From: Rhodospirillum sp047263945
GTDB taxonomy: Bacteria; Pseudomonadota; Alphaproteobacteria; Rhodospirillales; Rhodospirillaceae
DNA length: 64,000 nucleotides
Reading direction: 5' to 3'
NCBI RefSeq assembly: GCF_047263945.1
Contig: NZ_JBLAVB010000014.1
Location: 32,407-96,406 of the forward strand
Shown: positions 25,075-33,823 of the stretch, piece by piece
Numbering within the stretch: position 1 is the stretch's first letter
How the letters are laid out: the number at the start of each line of letters is the position of its first letter
Position numbers and translations under genes: made by a program
Notes under the pieces: generated by a model
Told to the model about the DNA's origin: nothing
Database searches by the model: none
Seen by the model: only the letters and a program-made list of their open reading frames with translations

Positions 25075-26984
25075 CCCTCCGCCAGCCGCCCGACCAGCCG
25101 CCCAAGCCCGCCCTCCACCTGCGGGTCGGGGTGATTGGCCATCGGCCCGGCAAGCTGCCCGGCGACGGGGCGGCCCTGCAGGCGCGGCTCGCTGGTTTGC
25201 TCGCCGAGATCCAGGGGGCTGCCCGCAAGGCCGGAGCCCAAGTGCCCGGGGATCTGGTGACCCGACCGCCGGGAGCGCCGGAGGTCACGCTCACCCTGTT
25301 GTCCTCCCTGGCCGAGGGAGCCGACCGCATGGGCGCCGAGGCCGCCCTGGACCTGGGCTATCGGCTGGAAGCCCCGCTGCCCTTCCCCCGCGACGTCTAC
25401 GAGGCGGATTTTTCCACCCCCGAGTCCCGAACCGCCTTTCGGGACCTGCTCTCGCAAGCGGACAGCGTTTTCGAGATGGATGGCGCCCCCACCCGCCCCG
25501 GTCCCGCCTATGACGCCGCGGCCCGGGTGCTGGTCAATCGCTGCGATCTGCTGGTCGCCCTCTGGGACGGGGAGGATCCCGCGGGCCAGGGCGGCACCGG
25601 CGGCACCGTCGCCCTGGCCCTGGACGAGGGGGTGCCCATCCTCCATGTCCCCCTGGACGCCAAGCACAGCATCGACCTGCTGTGGACCGGTGGCGAGATC
25701 GTACCCGCAGCCGAGGTCTCCCGGGACTCCCACCGCACTCCCCTGGAAGACGGCGCCCTCGACCGCCTCGCCGAGGCCCTGCTGGTCCCCAGCCCAGCGA
25801 CGGTCGCGGGGCTGCGCGCCTACCTCTCCGACCGGCGGCGGCGCGTGCCTTTGGCCTGTCTCCATGCCCTGATGATGTTTGTGTTCACCGGAAAGCGGTT
25901 CGGCAAGGACACCCTGTTTCCCCAGCCCTTCCTGAACAGCGCCCGCCGGAACTGGGGCCTGGGGGGTGAGGGTAAAGAGACCCCCGAGAGCGGCTATTTC
26001 GCCCGGCTTCGTCCAGGGCGGGTGCGCGACGCCATCGAGGGGATGTTGGTACCCGCCTTCGCCGCAGCCGATGGGTTGGCGGTGATCCACTCCAACCTCT
26101 ATCGCAGCGCCTTCGTTTTCAACTTCGTCGCCGCAGCCGTCGCTGTCACCCTCGCCCTGATGGGACTGGTCTTTCCCGAGGCCAAGTTCTATCTGATCAC
26201 CGCCGAATGCGGGATCATCGGCTCCATCCTTTGGGTCACCCTCCTGGGAAAGCGCCGCCAATGGCACCGCCATTGGCTGGAGGACCGGGAGTTGGCCGAA
26301 CGCCTGCGCCACCTGCGGGTCCAGATCCTGGTGGGCGCCTCCGGCGGCGCCACCCGCCCCCTGGCGCCCGAGCAGATCCCCAACAGGGACGCAGCCAGTG
26401 GCGAGCCCGATTGGATCACCTGGCTCCTCAGGGCCACCGCCCGGTCTCTGCCCTTGCCCCATGTCTGCGCCGACGGGGATTACCTGGAGCGGGTCTCGCA
26501 AATCCTGCGGGAGGAGGAAATCACCGCCCAGATCGCCTACCACCGCGCCAACCATGCCCGGTCCCATCGCCTGGAGCATGGATTGCACCGCCTGGGCGCC
26601 GTGCTGTTCTTTTCCACCCTGGGGATTTGCGCGCTCTTCGCGCTGCTGTATTTCCCCGTTCTGCACCACTTGGACCATCCGGACCGGTCTTCGGATGCCT
26701 ATGATGTGATCGCCAAGATCGTCACCATCGTCACCGCCCTGTTCCCGGCCTTCGGTGCCGCCTTCGCGGGCATCCATGCCCAATCGGACCTGGGGACCCT
26801 GGTGCGCCGCTCATGGGAAACGAAAACCCGGCTGGAGCGTCTCGCGGCCTCCATGGACGGGCAGAAAACCCACTCCCTGGCCGCCCTGTCCGGACGGGTT
26901 ACCTTGGCATCGGACATCCTGGTGAGCGACTTGGATTCCTGGCGGACCATCTTCGTGGCCCGGCCCCTGGTTCTGCCCAGTTGA
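25071..26984 (+). CDS. SLOG-like domain protein with C-terminal membrane helices
   Basis: 637 residues from the ATG that overlaps the STAND stop (ATGA). Residues 15-250 look like a SLOG/LOG-type nucleotide-binding Rossmann domain: LRVGVIGHRPGKL at the start, SSLAEGADRMGAEAAL, DLLVALWDGEDPAGQGGTGG and EGVPILHVPLD. The second half has two helices near residues 346-385 (FVFNFVAAAVAVTLALMGLV, CGIIGSILWVTLLG) and two more near 505-570, around a cytoplasmic stretch, resembling SLATT/DUF4231-type membrane effectors. SLOG domains bind nucleotide-derived signals and SLATT domains are predicted pore-forming effectors in conflict systems. Together with the STAND protein this suggests a two-gene sensor-effector unit. 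Family naming is by motif only. Confidence 0.75.
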   Translation: MTLRQPPDQPPKPALHLRVGVIGHRPGKLPGDGAALQARLAGLLAEIQGAARKAGAQVPGDLVTRPPGAPEVTLTLLSSLAEGADRMGAEAALDLGYRLEAPLPFPRDVYEADFSTPESRTAFRDLLSQADSVFEMDGAPTRPGPAYDAAARVLVNRCDLLVALWDGEDPAGQGGTGGTVALALDEGVPILHVPLDAKHSIDLLWTGGEIVPAAEVSRDSHRTPLEDGALDRLAEALLVPSPATVAGLRAYLSDRRRRVPLACLHALMMFVFTGKRFGKDTLFPQPFLNSARRNWGLGGEGKETPESGYFARLRPGRVRDAIEGMLVPAFAAADGLAVIHSNLYRSAFVFNFVAAAVAVTLALMGLVFPEAKFYLITAECGIIGSILWVTLLGKRRQWHRHWLEDRELAERLRHLRVQILVGASGGATRPLAPEQIPNRDAASGEPDWITWLLRATARSLPLPHVCADGDYLERVSQILREEEITAQIAYHRANHARSHRLEHGLHRLGAVLFFSTLGICALFALLYFPVLHHLDHPDRSSDAYDVIAKIVTIVTALFPAFGAAFAGIHAQSDLGTLVRRSWETKTRLERLAASMDGQKTHSLAALSGRVTLASDILVSDLDSWRTIFVARPLVLPS

Positions 26985-27059
26985 TCCTCCTGCGGGCGCC
27001 CTCGGGAAAGGGGGGATTCGGGGGCTGGAGTTTCTCCCGCCGAAGGTTTTGATTTCTCC

Positions 27060-27205
27060 GTCATCCCCGCCCCTCCGTCGTCCCCGCGAAAGCGGGGATC
27101 CAGGGTTGATTTCGGTGGTGTCGGTGACCTGCGCTCCTGTTGCGTCAACCGCATAGGTCAGTTGTCCCCACCCTGGATTCCCGCGTACGCGGGAATGACG
27201 ATCCC
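27060..27205. repeat. Inverted dispersed repeat (CCCGCGAAAGCGGGG type)
   Basis: The left arm reads CCCGCGAAAGCGGGGATCCA followed by GGGTTGATTT, and the right arm CCACCCTGGATTCCCGCG then TACGCGGGAATGACG. A related copy lies at 32021-32115 and a diverged one at 13565-13675. The arms can pair as GATCCAGGGT/ACCCTGGATTC. It lies between the SLOG gene and the kinase gene, which converge here. Confidence 0.65.
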
Positions 27206-27278
27206 GAAGCGAAACAATCCGCATTCAAAACCAAAAAACCACCATCGCATCCAGACCATTCCGATATCGCAACACCCC

Positions 27279-28718
27279 TTACAACGGCAGGCGGACCCGG
27301 GCGCGGAGCCCCCCCAGCGGGCTGTCCTCCAGGGTGATGTCCCCGCCCATGGCGCGGACCACGTCGCGGGCAATGGTCAGCCCCAAGCCGGTCCCGCCGG
27401 TCCGGGGATTGCGCGAACTTTCGATGCGGACGAAGGCGCGGAAGACGTCCTCGCGCCGATCTGCGGGGATGCCGGGGCCATCATCATCCACCAGAATCTC
27501 CACGCTGTGGTCCCGCAGACCCAGGCGGATGGAGATATGTTTGGCAAAGCGGTGCGCATTGCCCAGGATGTTCATCAAACACCGCTCCAGGGCTTGGGGC
27601 TTGACCGGAACTGTCACCGGAGCCTCGGCGTGCATGTCGATCTCTGCCCCATTGCGGCGCATGCGTTGGACCACGCCCGCAACCAACTCCACCAGCGGAG
27701 TAACTTCCAACTCCTCGGTGCCCTCGCCCCGGGCGAAGGCCAGATAGCCCTCGACCATGCGTTCCATATCCGTAATGTCCTGGGTGAGCTCCTCCGTCCC
27801 CTCCTGTCCCTCCATCAGAGCCAACTGCAATCGCATGCGGGTCAGCGGCGTACGCAGGTCGTGGCTGACCCCGGCGAGCATTTCCGTGCGTTGGGCGATC
27901 TGGCGGTTGATCCGTTCGCGCATGCGGGTGAAGGCAATGCCCGCTTGCCGCACCTCGGTCGCACCCTCGGACTTGAAATCCGTCACGTCCCGCCCCTTGC
28001 CGAGCGCGTCCGCCGCCATGGCCAGGCGGCGGATGGGGCGGACCTGATTGCGCATGAAGACGGTCGCCACGGCGAACAGGATCACCGAGGATATGGTCAT
28101 CCATCCCATGAAAATATAGGTCGTCACGCTGAACAGACGCTTGCGGGGAACCTCCACCCGCAACAACCCCGTCCGCGTCTGAATGGTGATTTCCAGGGTT
28201 CTCTCGTCAACGACATCGACCTGATAGGGCAGATCCGTAAAGTCGGAGAGCGTCCGATAGAGGGTTCGGGCGACGAAATCCGCCGTTTGGTCCGGGGGTG
28301 GACGCATGGGCAGCATGGCACCGGGTTCGAAGGTGATCTTCAACTGCTGACGCAGATGGGCCAGGGCAAACATCCATTGCCAATCCCGGGGGTTGGGATA
28401 GGCCTCCATGTAATCCAGGATCACACCAATATCGGCCGACACAGCGTTGTTCAGCCGCCGACTCATGGTGTCCCAATGGCGGTCAAAGAAAATGATCGCC
28501 GTGATCACCTGGAGCACGATCAGCGGCACAACGATGATCAGCAAGGACCGTCCCAACAAGCTGTTGGGCATCATCGCCTTCAACAGCCGCCCGATGGGTC
28601 GCAGCCAGGGAGTCTCCAGACGGATGATTCGGCGAATGGTCCGCAGGGGTTCGGGCAGGGGGCGCCGTCGGGGGCGGATGACCATGGGGGGGACCGGGGT
28701 CATGGCTTCGCCCCTCAC
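27279..28718 (-). CDS. EnvZ-like sensor histidine kinase
   Basis: 479 residues from a GTG that overlaps the regulator stop; an ATG five codons later is an alternative. A first membrane helix (SLLGRSLLIIVVPLIVLQVI) and a second (YIFMGWMTISSVILFAVATVF) bracket a periplasmic domain of about 120 residues. HAMP follows, then the H-box GVSHDLRTPLTRMRL, N-box CLMNILGNAHRFA, G1 DDDGPGIP and G2 GTGLGLTIA. It should phosphorylate the response regulator encoded immediately upstream. The EnvZ/OmpR type usually senses envelope or osmotic conditions. The order MarR-regulator-kinase, all overlapping, is conserved in Rhodospirillales by my recollection. Confidence 0.88.
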   Translation of the reverse strand: MRGEAMTPVPPMVIRPRRRPLPEPLRTIRRIIRLETPWLRPIGRLLKAMMPNSLLGRSLLIIVVPLIVLQVITAIIFFDRHWDTMSRRLNNAVSADIGVILDYMEAYPNPRDWQWMFALAHLRQQLKITFEPGAMLPMRPPPDQTADFVARTLYRTLSDFTDLPYQVDVVDERTLEITIQTRTGLLRVEVPRKRLFSVTTYIFMGWMTISSVILFAVATVFMRNQVRPIRRLAMAADALGKGRDVTDFKSEGATEVRQAGIAFTRMRERINRQIAQRTEMLAGVSHDLRTPLTRMRLQLALMEGQEGTEELTQDITDMERMVEGYLAFARGEGTEELEVTPLVELVAGVVQRMRRNGAEIDMHAEAPVTVPVKPQALERCLMNILGNAHRFAKHISIRLGLRDHSVEILVDDDGPGIPADRREDVFRAFVRIESSRNPRTGGTGLGLTIARDVVRAMGGDITLEDSPLGGLRARVRLPL

Positions 28719-29455
28719 CCGGGCCGCAACAGGTACCCCTTGCCCCGCACGGTCTGCAGGTGGCGGGGCATGCGCGGGTCGTCCTCGATCTTCTTGCGCA
28801 GCCGCGTAACCTGCACATCGATGGCCCGGGCATTGCCTTCGGCTCCCGTCTGCTCGGCCAGTTCCTCCCGGCTGATCGCCTCACCAACCCGGGCGGCCAG
28901 GGTCGCCAGAAGGGACTGCTCCGCCGTGGTCAAATGGACCGGCGCGCCATCGCGGGTCAGCTCTTGCCGTTGGGGATCGAAAACGCAGGCGCCCAAGGAC
29001 AGAGGCCCCTCCTCCGCAAGCGGCGCGGGGGCGACCATCGGATCCCGTCGAGTCCGGCGGAGAATCCCGTTGAGGCGCAGGACCAACTCGCGGGGATCGA
29101 AGGGTTTGGCCAAATAATCGTCGGCCCCGCTTTCCAAGCCGAGGATCCGGTCCTCTGCCTGATCCATGGCAGTGAGCATCAGAATGGGGACCTCCAGGGT
29201 TTCCCGCAGGGCGCGGGTCAAGTCGATGCCCGACTCCCCGGGCATCATCACGTCGACCACCAGAATATCGAACTCCAGGGCAGACAGATGGCGCCGGGCC
29301 TCCTCCGCGTCCTCCGCCGTGGTCACCAGGAAACCCCGGTCCATCAGATAGCGTTTCAACAGGGCCAGGATCCGGGTGTCGTCATCCACCACCAGGATAT
29401 GGGGAGGCTCGTCCTCCAACGCTTCGGTTTTCGCCGGAGAGGTGAGGTCATTCAT
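28715..29455 (-). CDS. OmpR-family response regulator
   Basis: 246 residues. Receiver domain: ILVVDDDTRILALLKRYL with the acidic pair, phospho-acceptor Asp in DILVVDVMMPGESG, Thr in ILMLTA and Lys in YLAKPFDPREL. The C-terminal winged helix is of the OmpR type (LTTAEQSLLATLAARVGE...VTRLRKKIEDDPRMPRHLQTVRGKGYLL). It lies between the MarR gene and the kinase gene with 4-base overlaps on both sides, so the three are produced together. Targets are not evident from the window. Confidence 0.92.
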   Translation of the reverse strand: MNDLTSPAKTEALEDEPPHILVVDDDTRILALLKRYLMDRGFLVTTAEDAEEARRHLSALEFDILVVDVMMPGESGIDLTRALRETLEVPILMLTAMDQAEDRILGLESGADDYLAKPFDPRELVLRLNGILRRTRRDPMVAPAPLAEEGPLSLGACVFDPQRQELTRDGAPVHLTTAEQSLLATLAARVGEAISREELAEQTGAEGNARAIDVQVTRLRKKIEDDPRMPRHLQTVRGKGYLLRPG

Positions 29456-29964
29456 TGGTCACGCTCCCGCCCGCCATCGCGTCGGGATTGGGCGAAGCGC
29501 TCCCGGGCGGGGTCATCGACGATGCCCAGCATGACCTTGCGAAACCCCTCCACGGCCTCAGCTCCCGCCTCCCGATAGGCCCGGGCGAAGCGACGACGCT
29601 GGGCCTCGGTCAGTTGGCGTTCCATCTCCACGCCCTGCTCGGTCAGCTCCAGCAGCCTTTGCCGTCCGTCCCTTGGCCCCCGGTGCTGGATGATGAAACC
29701 GTCGGTCACCAGTTGGGACAGGACCCGGGACAGGCTCTGCTTGGTGATCGCCAGGATGTCCAACAGGTCACTGACGCTGATCCGCGGATGACGTCCCACG
29801 AAATAGATCACCCGGTGGTGCGCCCGGCCAAACTTGTGTTTGGCCAGCATGGCATCCGCCTCGCTGGTGAAATCCCGGTAAGCGAAGAACAGGAGTTCGA
29901 TGCCTTGACGCAGCTCTTCCTCTCTCAGGAACAGGGGGTTGGCGCTCGTTTTGGCTTCGCTCAT
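29452..29964 (-). CDS. MarR-family transcriptional regulator
   Basis: 170 residues from the ATG at 29964 (MSEAKTSANPLFLREEELRQG). The winged helix is clear: HRVIYFVGRHPRISVSDLLDILAITKQSLSRVLSQLVTDGFI with the wing RGPRDGRQRLLELTEQG. MarR proteins are dimeric repressors that often respond to small phenolic ligands. The frame is open upstream to 30174, but the added 70 residues have no family match. It heads the MarR-regulator-kinase operon and is divergent from ilvE across a 295-base gap, where both promoters must lie. Confidence 0.87.
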   Translation of the reverse strand: MSEAKTSANPLFLREEELRQGIELLFFAYRDFTSEADAMLAKHKFGRAHHRVIYFVGRHPRISVSDLLDILAITKQSLSRVLSQLVTDGFIIQHRGPRDGRQRLLELTEQGVEMERQLTEAQRRRFARAYREAGAEAVEGFRKVMLGIVDDPARERFAQSRRDGGRERDQ

Positions 29965-30259
29965 TGGATGGGTCTCATCTGGTTTCGCCTTCCAGGGTTT
30001 CGCGCGCCTTGGAACAGAAGAGAGGGCCGCGACCTTAAGCATATGATTTAGACCAAAAACAGGGCGCGAAATCGAGTCCCATTTCTTCCATTCGCACCAT
30101 GCCCGACCGGACCCAAGGGCTATTCTCCCAAAAAGTTCCAGCTTTTTTGGGTCAGCATTGTTGACATAGTTCATGGAAGGATGTTACGTAGTTTCAGGGT
30201 CGGCGGTAAGAAATGTTCGATAAATGGCCGATCACCCTAATTCTAGGAAAGGTTTCGCT

Positions 30260-31171
30260 ATGTCTCTCGTTCCGTTCGATGATCGCGATGGCACCATTTG
30301 GGTCAATGGGGACCTGGTCCCCTGGCGCGACGCGAAAGTGCATGTCCTGACCCATGGTCTGCACTACGGAAGCGGTGTATTCGAGGGGGAGCGGGTCTAC
30401 GGTGGCAAGGTGTTCAAGCTGACCGAGCATACGGAGCGCCTGCATTTCTCTGCCGAGATCCTTGGGTTCAAGATCCCCTATTCTGTTGCCGAGTTGAATG
30501 CGGCCACTCAAAAGGTTCTGGATTCCAACGCCATCGTCGACGGCTATGTCCGGCCCATCGCCTGGCGCGGCAGCGAGATGATGGGGGTTTCCGCCCAGAA
30601 GAACCGCATCAATGTCGCCATCGCCGCTTGGCAGTGGCCCAGCTACTTTTCGCCGGAAGCGCGGCTTGCAGGTATCCGCCTGACAATTTCCAAATGGCGC
30701 CGCCCGGCCCCCGACACGGCACCGACCCAATCCAAGGCGGCGGGTCTCTATATGATCTGCACCATGTCCAAGCATGATGCGGAGAATAACGGCTACGACG
30801 ACGCCCTGATGCTGGACTACCGCGGTCAGGTGGCCGAGGCCACCGGGGCGAACATCTTCCTGGTCCAGGACGGCGTGCTGCACACCCCGAAGCCGGATTG
30901 CTTCCTGGACGGCATCACTCGGCGCACGGTGATTGATCTGGCCAAGCGCCGGGGCTTCGAGGTGGTGGAGCGGGCCATCCAGCCCGAGGAATTCGCCAAG
31001 ACCCAGGAAGTCTTCCTGACCGGCACCGCAGCCGAAGTCACCCCGGTCCGCCAGATCGGCGATTGGACCTTCACCCCGGGTGCGATCACCAAGACCCTGG
31101 TTGAGGACTACGACAAGGAAGTGGGCCGCACCCACGACAAGGCGGCCTCGGCCCGCAACAGCGCCTCCTGA
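30260..31171 (+). CDS. ilvE: Branched-chain amino acid aminotransferase
   Basis: 303 residues from the ATG at 30260, preceded by AGGAAAGG. The fold type IV PLP enzyme pattern is complete: WVNGDLVPWRDAKVHVLTHGLHYGSGVFEG, RPIAWRG, the PLP Lys in TQSKAAGLY, EATGANIFLVQDG and VFLTGTAAEVTPVRQIG. It interconverts Leu, Ile and Val with their 2-oxo acids using glutamate, in the cytoplasm. It is followed by a good intrinsic terminator, so it is probably a single-gene transcript. Confidence 0.94.
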   Translation: MSLVPFDDRDGTIWVNGDLVPWRDAKVHVLTHGLHYGSGVFEGERVYGGKVFKLTEHTERLHFSAEILGFKIPYSVAELNAATQKVLDSNAIVDGYVRPIAWRGSEMMGVSAQKNRINVAIAAWQWPSYFSPEARLAGIRLTISKWRRPAPDTAPTQSKAAGLYMICTMSKHDAENNGYDDALMLDYRGQVAEATGANIFLVQDGVLHTPKPDCFLDGITRRTVIDLAKRRGFEVVERAIQPEEFAKTQEVFLTGTAAEVTPVRQIGDWTFTPGAITKTLVEDYDKEVGRTHDKAASARNSAS

Positions 31172-31192
31172 TTTTTTTCGGAATGGCCGCGA

Positions 31193-31230
31193 AACGCCTC
31201 CCATCCTGGCGGGTGGGGGGCGTTGTTTTT
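31193..31230 (+). terminator. Intrinsic terminator after ilvE
   Basis: AACGCCTCCC pairs with GGGGGGCGTT around a 12-base loop and is followed by GTTTTT. It begins 22 bases after the ilvE stop. Confidence 0.75.
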
Positions 31231-31408
31231 AGGGAGAAAATTCAGGGTCGATCCGTGGAAATACATCAATACATTGATATTGCACGGCAATTCGTTAGAA
31301 GCGTGAAGACAAGGGCTGGATTATGAGAAGTATTCTCAAGAAAAGACTCCCATTCAGTGGAAATCCCCTTAAAACCCCAGCCTTGCGCAATCCCTTCCAG
31401 AGAGGTAG

Positions 31409-31812
31409 GGTGAACACCCTTCCGCTTGCTCACGCGGACTGAAACCCGGGTGACCGAAGATTTGATTTACCACCTCCTGCGGGGTGAACACCCTTCCGCT
31501 TGCTCACGCGGACTGAAACCGTCCGTGATTTCCTTGAAGGTGGCGTCTTCGGGGAAAAGGTGAACACCCTTCCGCTTGCTCACGCGGACTGAAACTGGGG
31601 TGTTGTTGCCGTAATCAGCCCAGCCCGTGCCAGGGGTGAACACCCTTCCGCTTGCTCACGCGGACTGAAACAGCCCCCCGCAGCATTTTTCATACTTTTC
31701 CGCAAGGTGAACACCCTTCCACTTGCTCACGCGGACTGAAACACACCGTCAAGATGATCATGCATTTGTTGTCTAAGGTGAACACCCTTCCGCTTGCTCA
31801 CGCGGACTAAAC
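31409..31812. CRISPR. CRISPR array: six repeats, five spacers, no adjacent cas genes
   Basis: Repeats of 37 bases start GGTGAACACCC and end GCGGACTGAAAC, at 31409, 31483, 31559, 31635, 31706 and 31777. Spacers are 37, 39, 39, 34 and 34 bases and all different. The fifth repeat has one change (CCACTTG for CCGCTTG) and the sixth lacks one G (GACTAAAC), so the right side is the old end and the leader lies on the left (31231-31408). The GAAAC end is typical of several type I and III repeats. No cas gene is present within the window, so the array depends on cas genes elsewhere or is an orphan. Confidence 0.95.
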
Positions 31813-32020
31813 CGGCGCAGCAGCCTTAGGTTAATCTGTATCTGCGGGCTGTTGTCGCCATGGACTGGGACATCAGACTGGTAGGCCATCCGAACGCCCA
31901 CTTGGTCCGGCAAAGGTCCCCTTGCCGTCTTCGTCATCACCTCTGCTTTATGCAGCTCGGCTTTGCCGTCAAAAGCGTTAAGGGATGCACAAATCCTTAC
32001 TTTCACCTGAGTTTTTTACT
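31813..32020. other. Region after the CRISPR array without a supported gene
   Basis: A 77-codon minus-strand frame spans 31773-32006 but runs into the last repeat and matches nothing I recognise. It may be a remnant of a former cas or mobile gene, but no motif supports that. Confidence 0.4.
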
Positions 32021-32115
32021 GTCGTCATCCCCGCGCAGGCGGGGATCCAGGGTTGATTTCGCTGTCGGTGGTCAATCACCTGCGGGTCACGTCAACCGCT
32101 TCCGCCACCTGCCCC
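32021..32115. repeat. Dispersed repeat, CCCGCGCAGGCGGGG type
   Basis: TCGTCATCCCCGCGCAGGCG continues GGGATCCAGGGTTGATTTCG, then a GTCGGTGGTCAATCACCTGC segment, GTCAACCGC, and CCCCACCC at the end. It matches the unit at 27060-27205 over its left arm and in the GTCAACCGC...CCCCACCC part. Confidence 0.65.
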
Positions 32116-32179
32116 CACCCCGGGAGCTCATGGAGCCACCTTCACAACATACCCCTGGGTCCCATTCGAAACGCCATCC

Positions 32180-33823
32180 CTACCCCACCGTGATGACCCG
32201 GTCGAAGTCCAGACCATCGACGGCGTCATGGGTGATGACCAGCAGACTCCGCCCCCCCAGATCCGCCAGAACCCGGATGAGCAAATCCCGCCCCATGGCC
32301 GGATCCAGCCCCTCGGTTGGTTCGTCAAGGATCACCACCGGTGTGGGCTTCAACAGGGCTCGGGCGACGCCGATCCGCCGCGCCTGTCCACCCGACAGGG
32401 TCGCCCCCGCCGCACCGACGGGCGTTTCCAACCCCTCGGGCAGGGCCGCCAACACCTCCTCCAACAGGGTGGTTCGGCAGGCCCGGGCGATAGCCTCCTC
32501 CCCCGCCATGGGGTCGCCGAGGGTCAGGTTTTCCCGCAGGGATCCGGTGAACAGGCGGGCGTCCTGGGGGGCGACAGCGAAGAGGCGCCGTCGGGCCTCC
32601 GGATCCCACTCCCGTGCCGATTGCCCGGCGAGAATGATCCTCCCCGCCGTCGGCATCCGTAGGCCCGTGAGCAGGGCCACCACCGTGCTTTTGCCCGCCC
32701 CGGACGGACCGACCAGGGCCACCCGTTCGCCCGGGGCCAGGGTCAGCGAAAAATCCTCCAGGACCGGTTGCCGCAGATGATAGCCAAAAGTCACCCTTTC
32801 GAGGGAAAGGGAACAGCGCTCGGGAGTCGGCCCAACCTCTCCAGCGCGAGGCACCGGGTTCGGCGCTCGATCAGAGATGGCAAACAGCCGATGGGCCGAA
32901 GCCAGGAGGTCGGTCAGCCCCAAAAACGCCGCAGGCAGGGGCGCAACGGTTTCGAACAGGGCCATGGCCAACAGGGCAAGCATCACCACATCGGGCCGGG
33001 CAAGCCCCCCTCCCACAGCCAGGGGCAGAGTCAGGACCAGGGCGCTCCAAAGGGCCAGATTGGCCAGAAGGCCACTGCCCGCCTGTCCCACCTGGGTGAG
33101 ACTGGCCGTGGCCGTCTTCGCCCGGGTCCAGCGCCGGTTCTCCTCCAGAAAACGCGCCCGATGGTCCTCATCGGCGGAGAAGGCCAGCAGTTCGGCCATG
33201 CCCTGGACATGGTCGACCGCCTGAACCCGCAGGACTGCGGCGCTCTCCACCGCCTCCCGCCCCGGCTTGCGGCCGAGGGTCCAGACCAGCAGGGGTAGGC
33301 CCAACCCCGCCAAGGCCAGCAGAACCGCCAGCACCAACGCCAGCCGGAGGTCATAGCGGGCGACGAAGACCAAACAGAGCGCCGCAGCCAGTCCCCCGGC
33401 GATGATCGGCGTGATCACACGGGTGATGATTCCTTGAAGACGGTCGATGTCCCCCTGAAGACGGGCGGCCAAATCGCCACTGTGGTAGGCCTCCAGCCCA
33501 CCCGGCGCCAGGGGCTCCAGATGGTCGTAAAACCAGCGACGCAGGGCGGCGAGCAACCGGAAGGTCGCCTCATGGGTCACCAACCGTTCCAGGTAGCGCC
33601 CCCCCGTGCGGAGAATGGCACAGGCCCGGATCAGGGCGGCCGGGGTGAAATAGTTCATGGTGACCCCAGCCACCCCCGCCAGTCCCATGGCCGTAATGAA
33701 CCAGCCAGAGGTGGCCATCAGGGCGATATTGGCCAGCATCGTCACCAGGGAGAGCAGGATTCCGGCCAGCACCCAATGCCAATAGGGTTTGAGGAGAGCG
33801 AGCAAGTGAAACAAGGATTTCAT
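32180..33823 (-). CDS. cydC: Thiol reductant ABC exporter subunit CydC
   Basis: 547 residues: a six-helix type IV exporter domain (residues 1-300) and an ATPase domain with Walker A GPSGAGKSTVV, Q-loop AVAPQDARLFTGS, signature LSGGQARRIGVARAL and Walker B PVVILDEPTEGLD. With CydD it forms the heterodimeric exporter of cysteine and glutathione (and haem-related control) needed to assemble cytochrome bd. Its start overlaps the cydD stop by 4 bases. It is the last gene of the cydABX-DC cluster transcribed on the minus strand. Confidence 0.9.
   Translation of the reverse strand: MKSLFHLLALLKPYWHWVLAGILLSLVTMLANIALMATSGWFITAMGLAGVAGVTMNYFTPAALIRACAILRTGGRYLERLVTHEATFRLLAALRRWFYDHLEPLAPGGLEAYHSGDLAARLQGDIDRLQGIITRVITPIIAGGLAAALCLVFVARYDLRLALVLAVLLALAGLGLPLLVWTLGRKPGREAVESAAVLRVQAVDHVQGMAELLAFSADEDHRARFLEENRRWTRAKTATASLTQVGQAGSGLLANLALWSALVLTLPLAVGGGLARPDVVMLALLAMALFETVAPLPAAFLGLTDLLASAHRLFAISDRAPNPVPRAGEVGPTPERCSLSLERVTFGYHLRQPVLEDFSLTLAPGERVALVGPSGAGKSTVVALLTGLRMPTAGRIILAGQSAREWDPEARRRLFAVAPQDARLFTGSLRENLTLGDPMAGEEAIARACRTTLLEEVLAALPEGLETPVGAAGATLSGGQARRIGVARALLKPTPVVILDEPTEGLDPAMGRDLLIRVLADLGGRSLLVITHDAVDGLDFDRVITVG

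Noticed and set aside
31773..32006. 77-codon frame at the end of the CRISPR array as a cas remnant
   Set aside because: It extends into the last repeat and shows no Cas motif.
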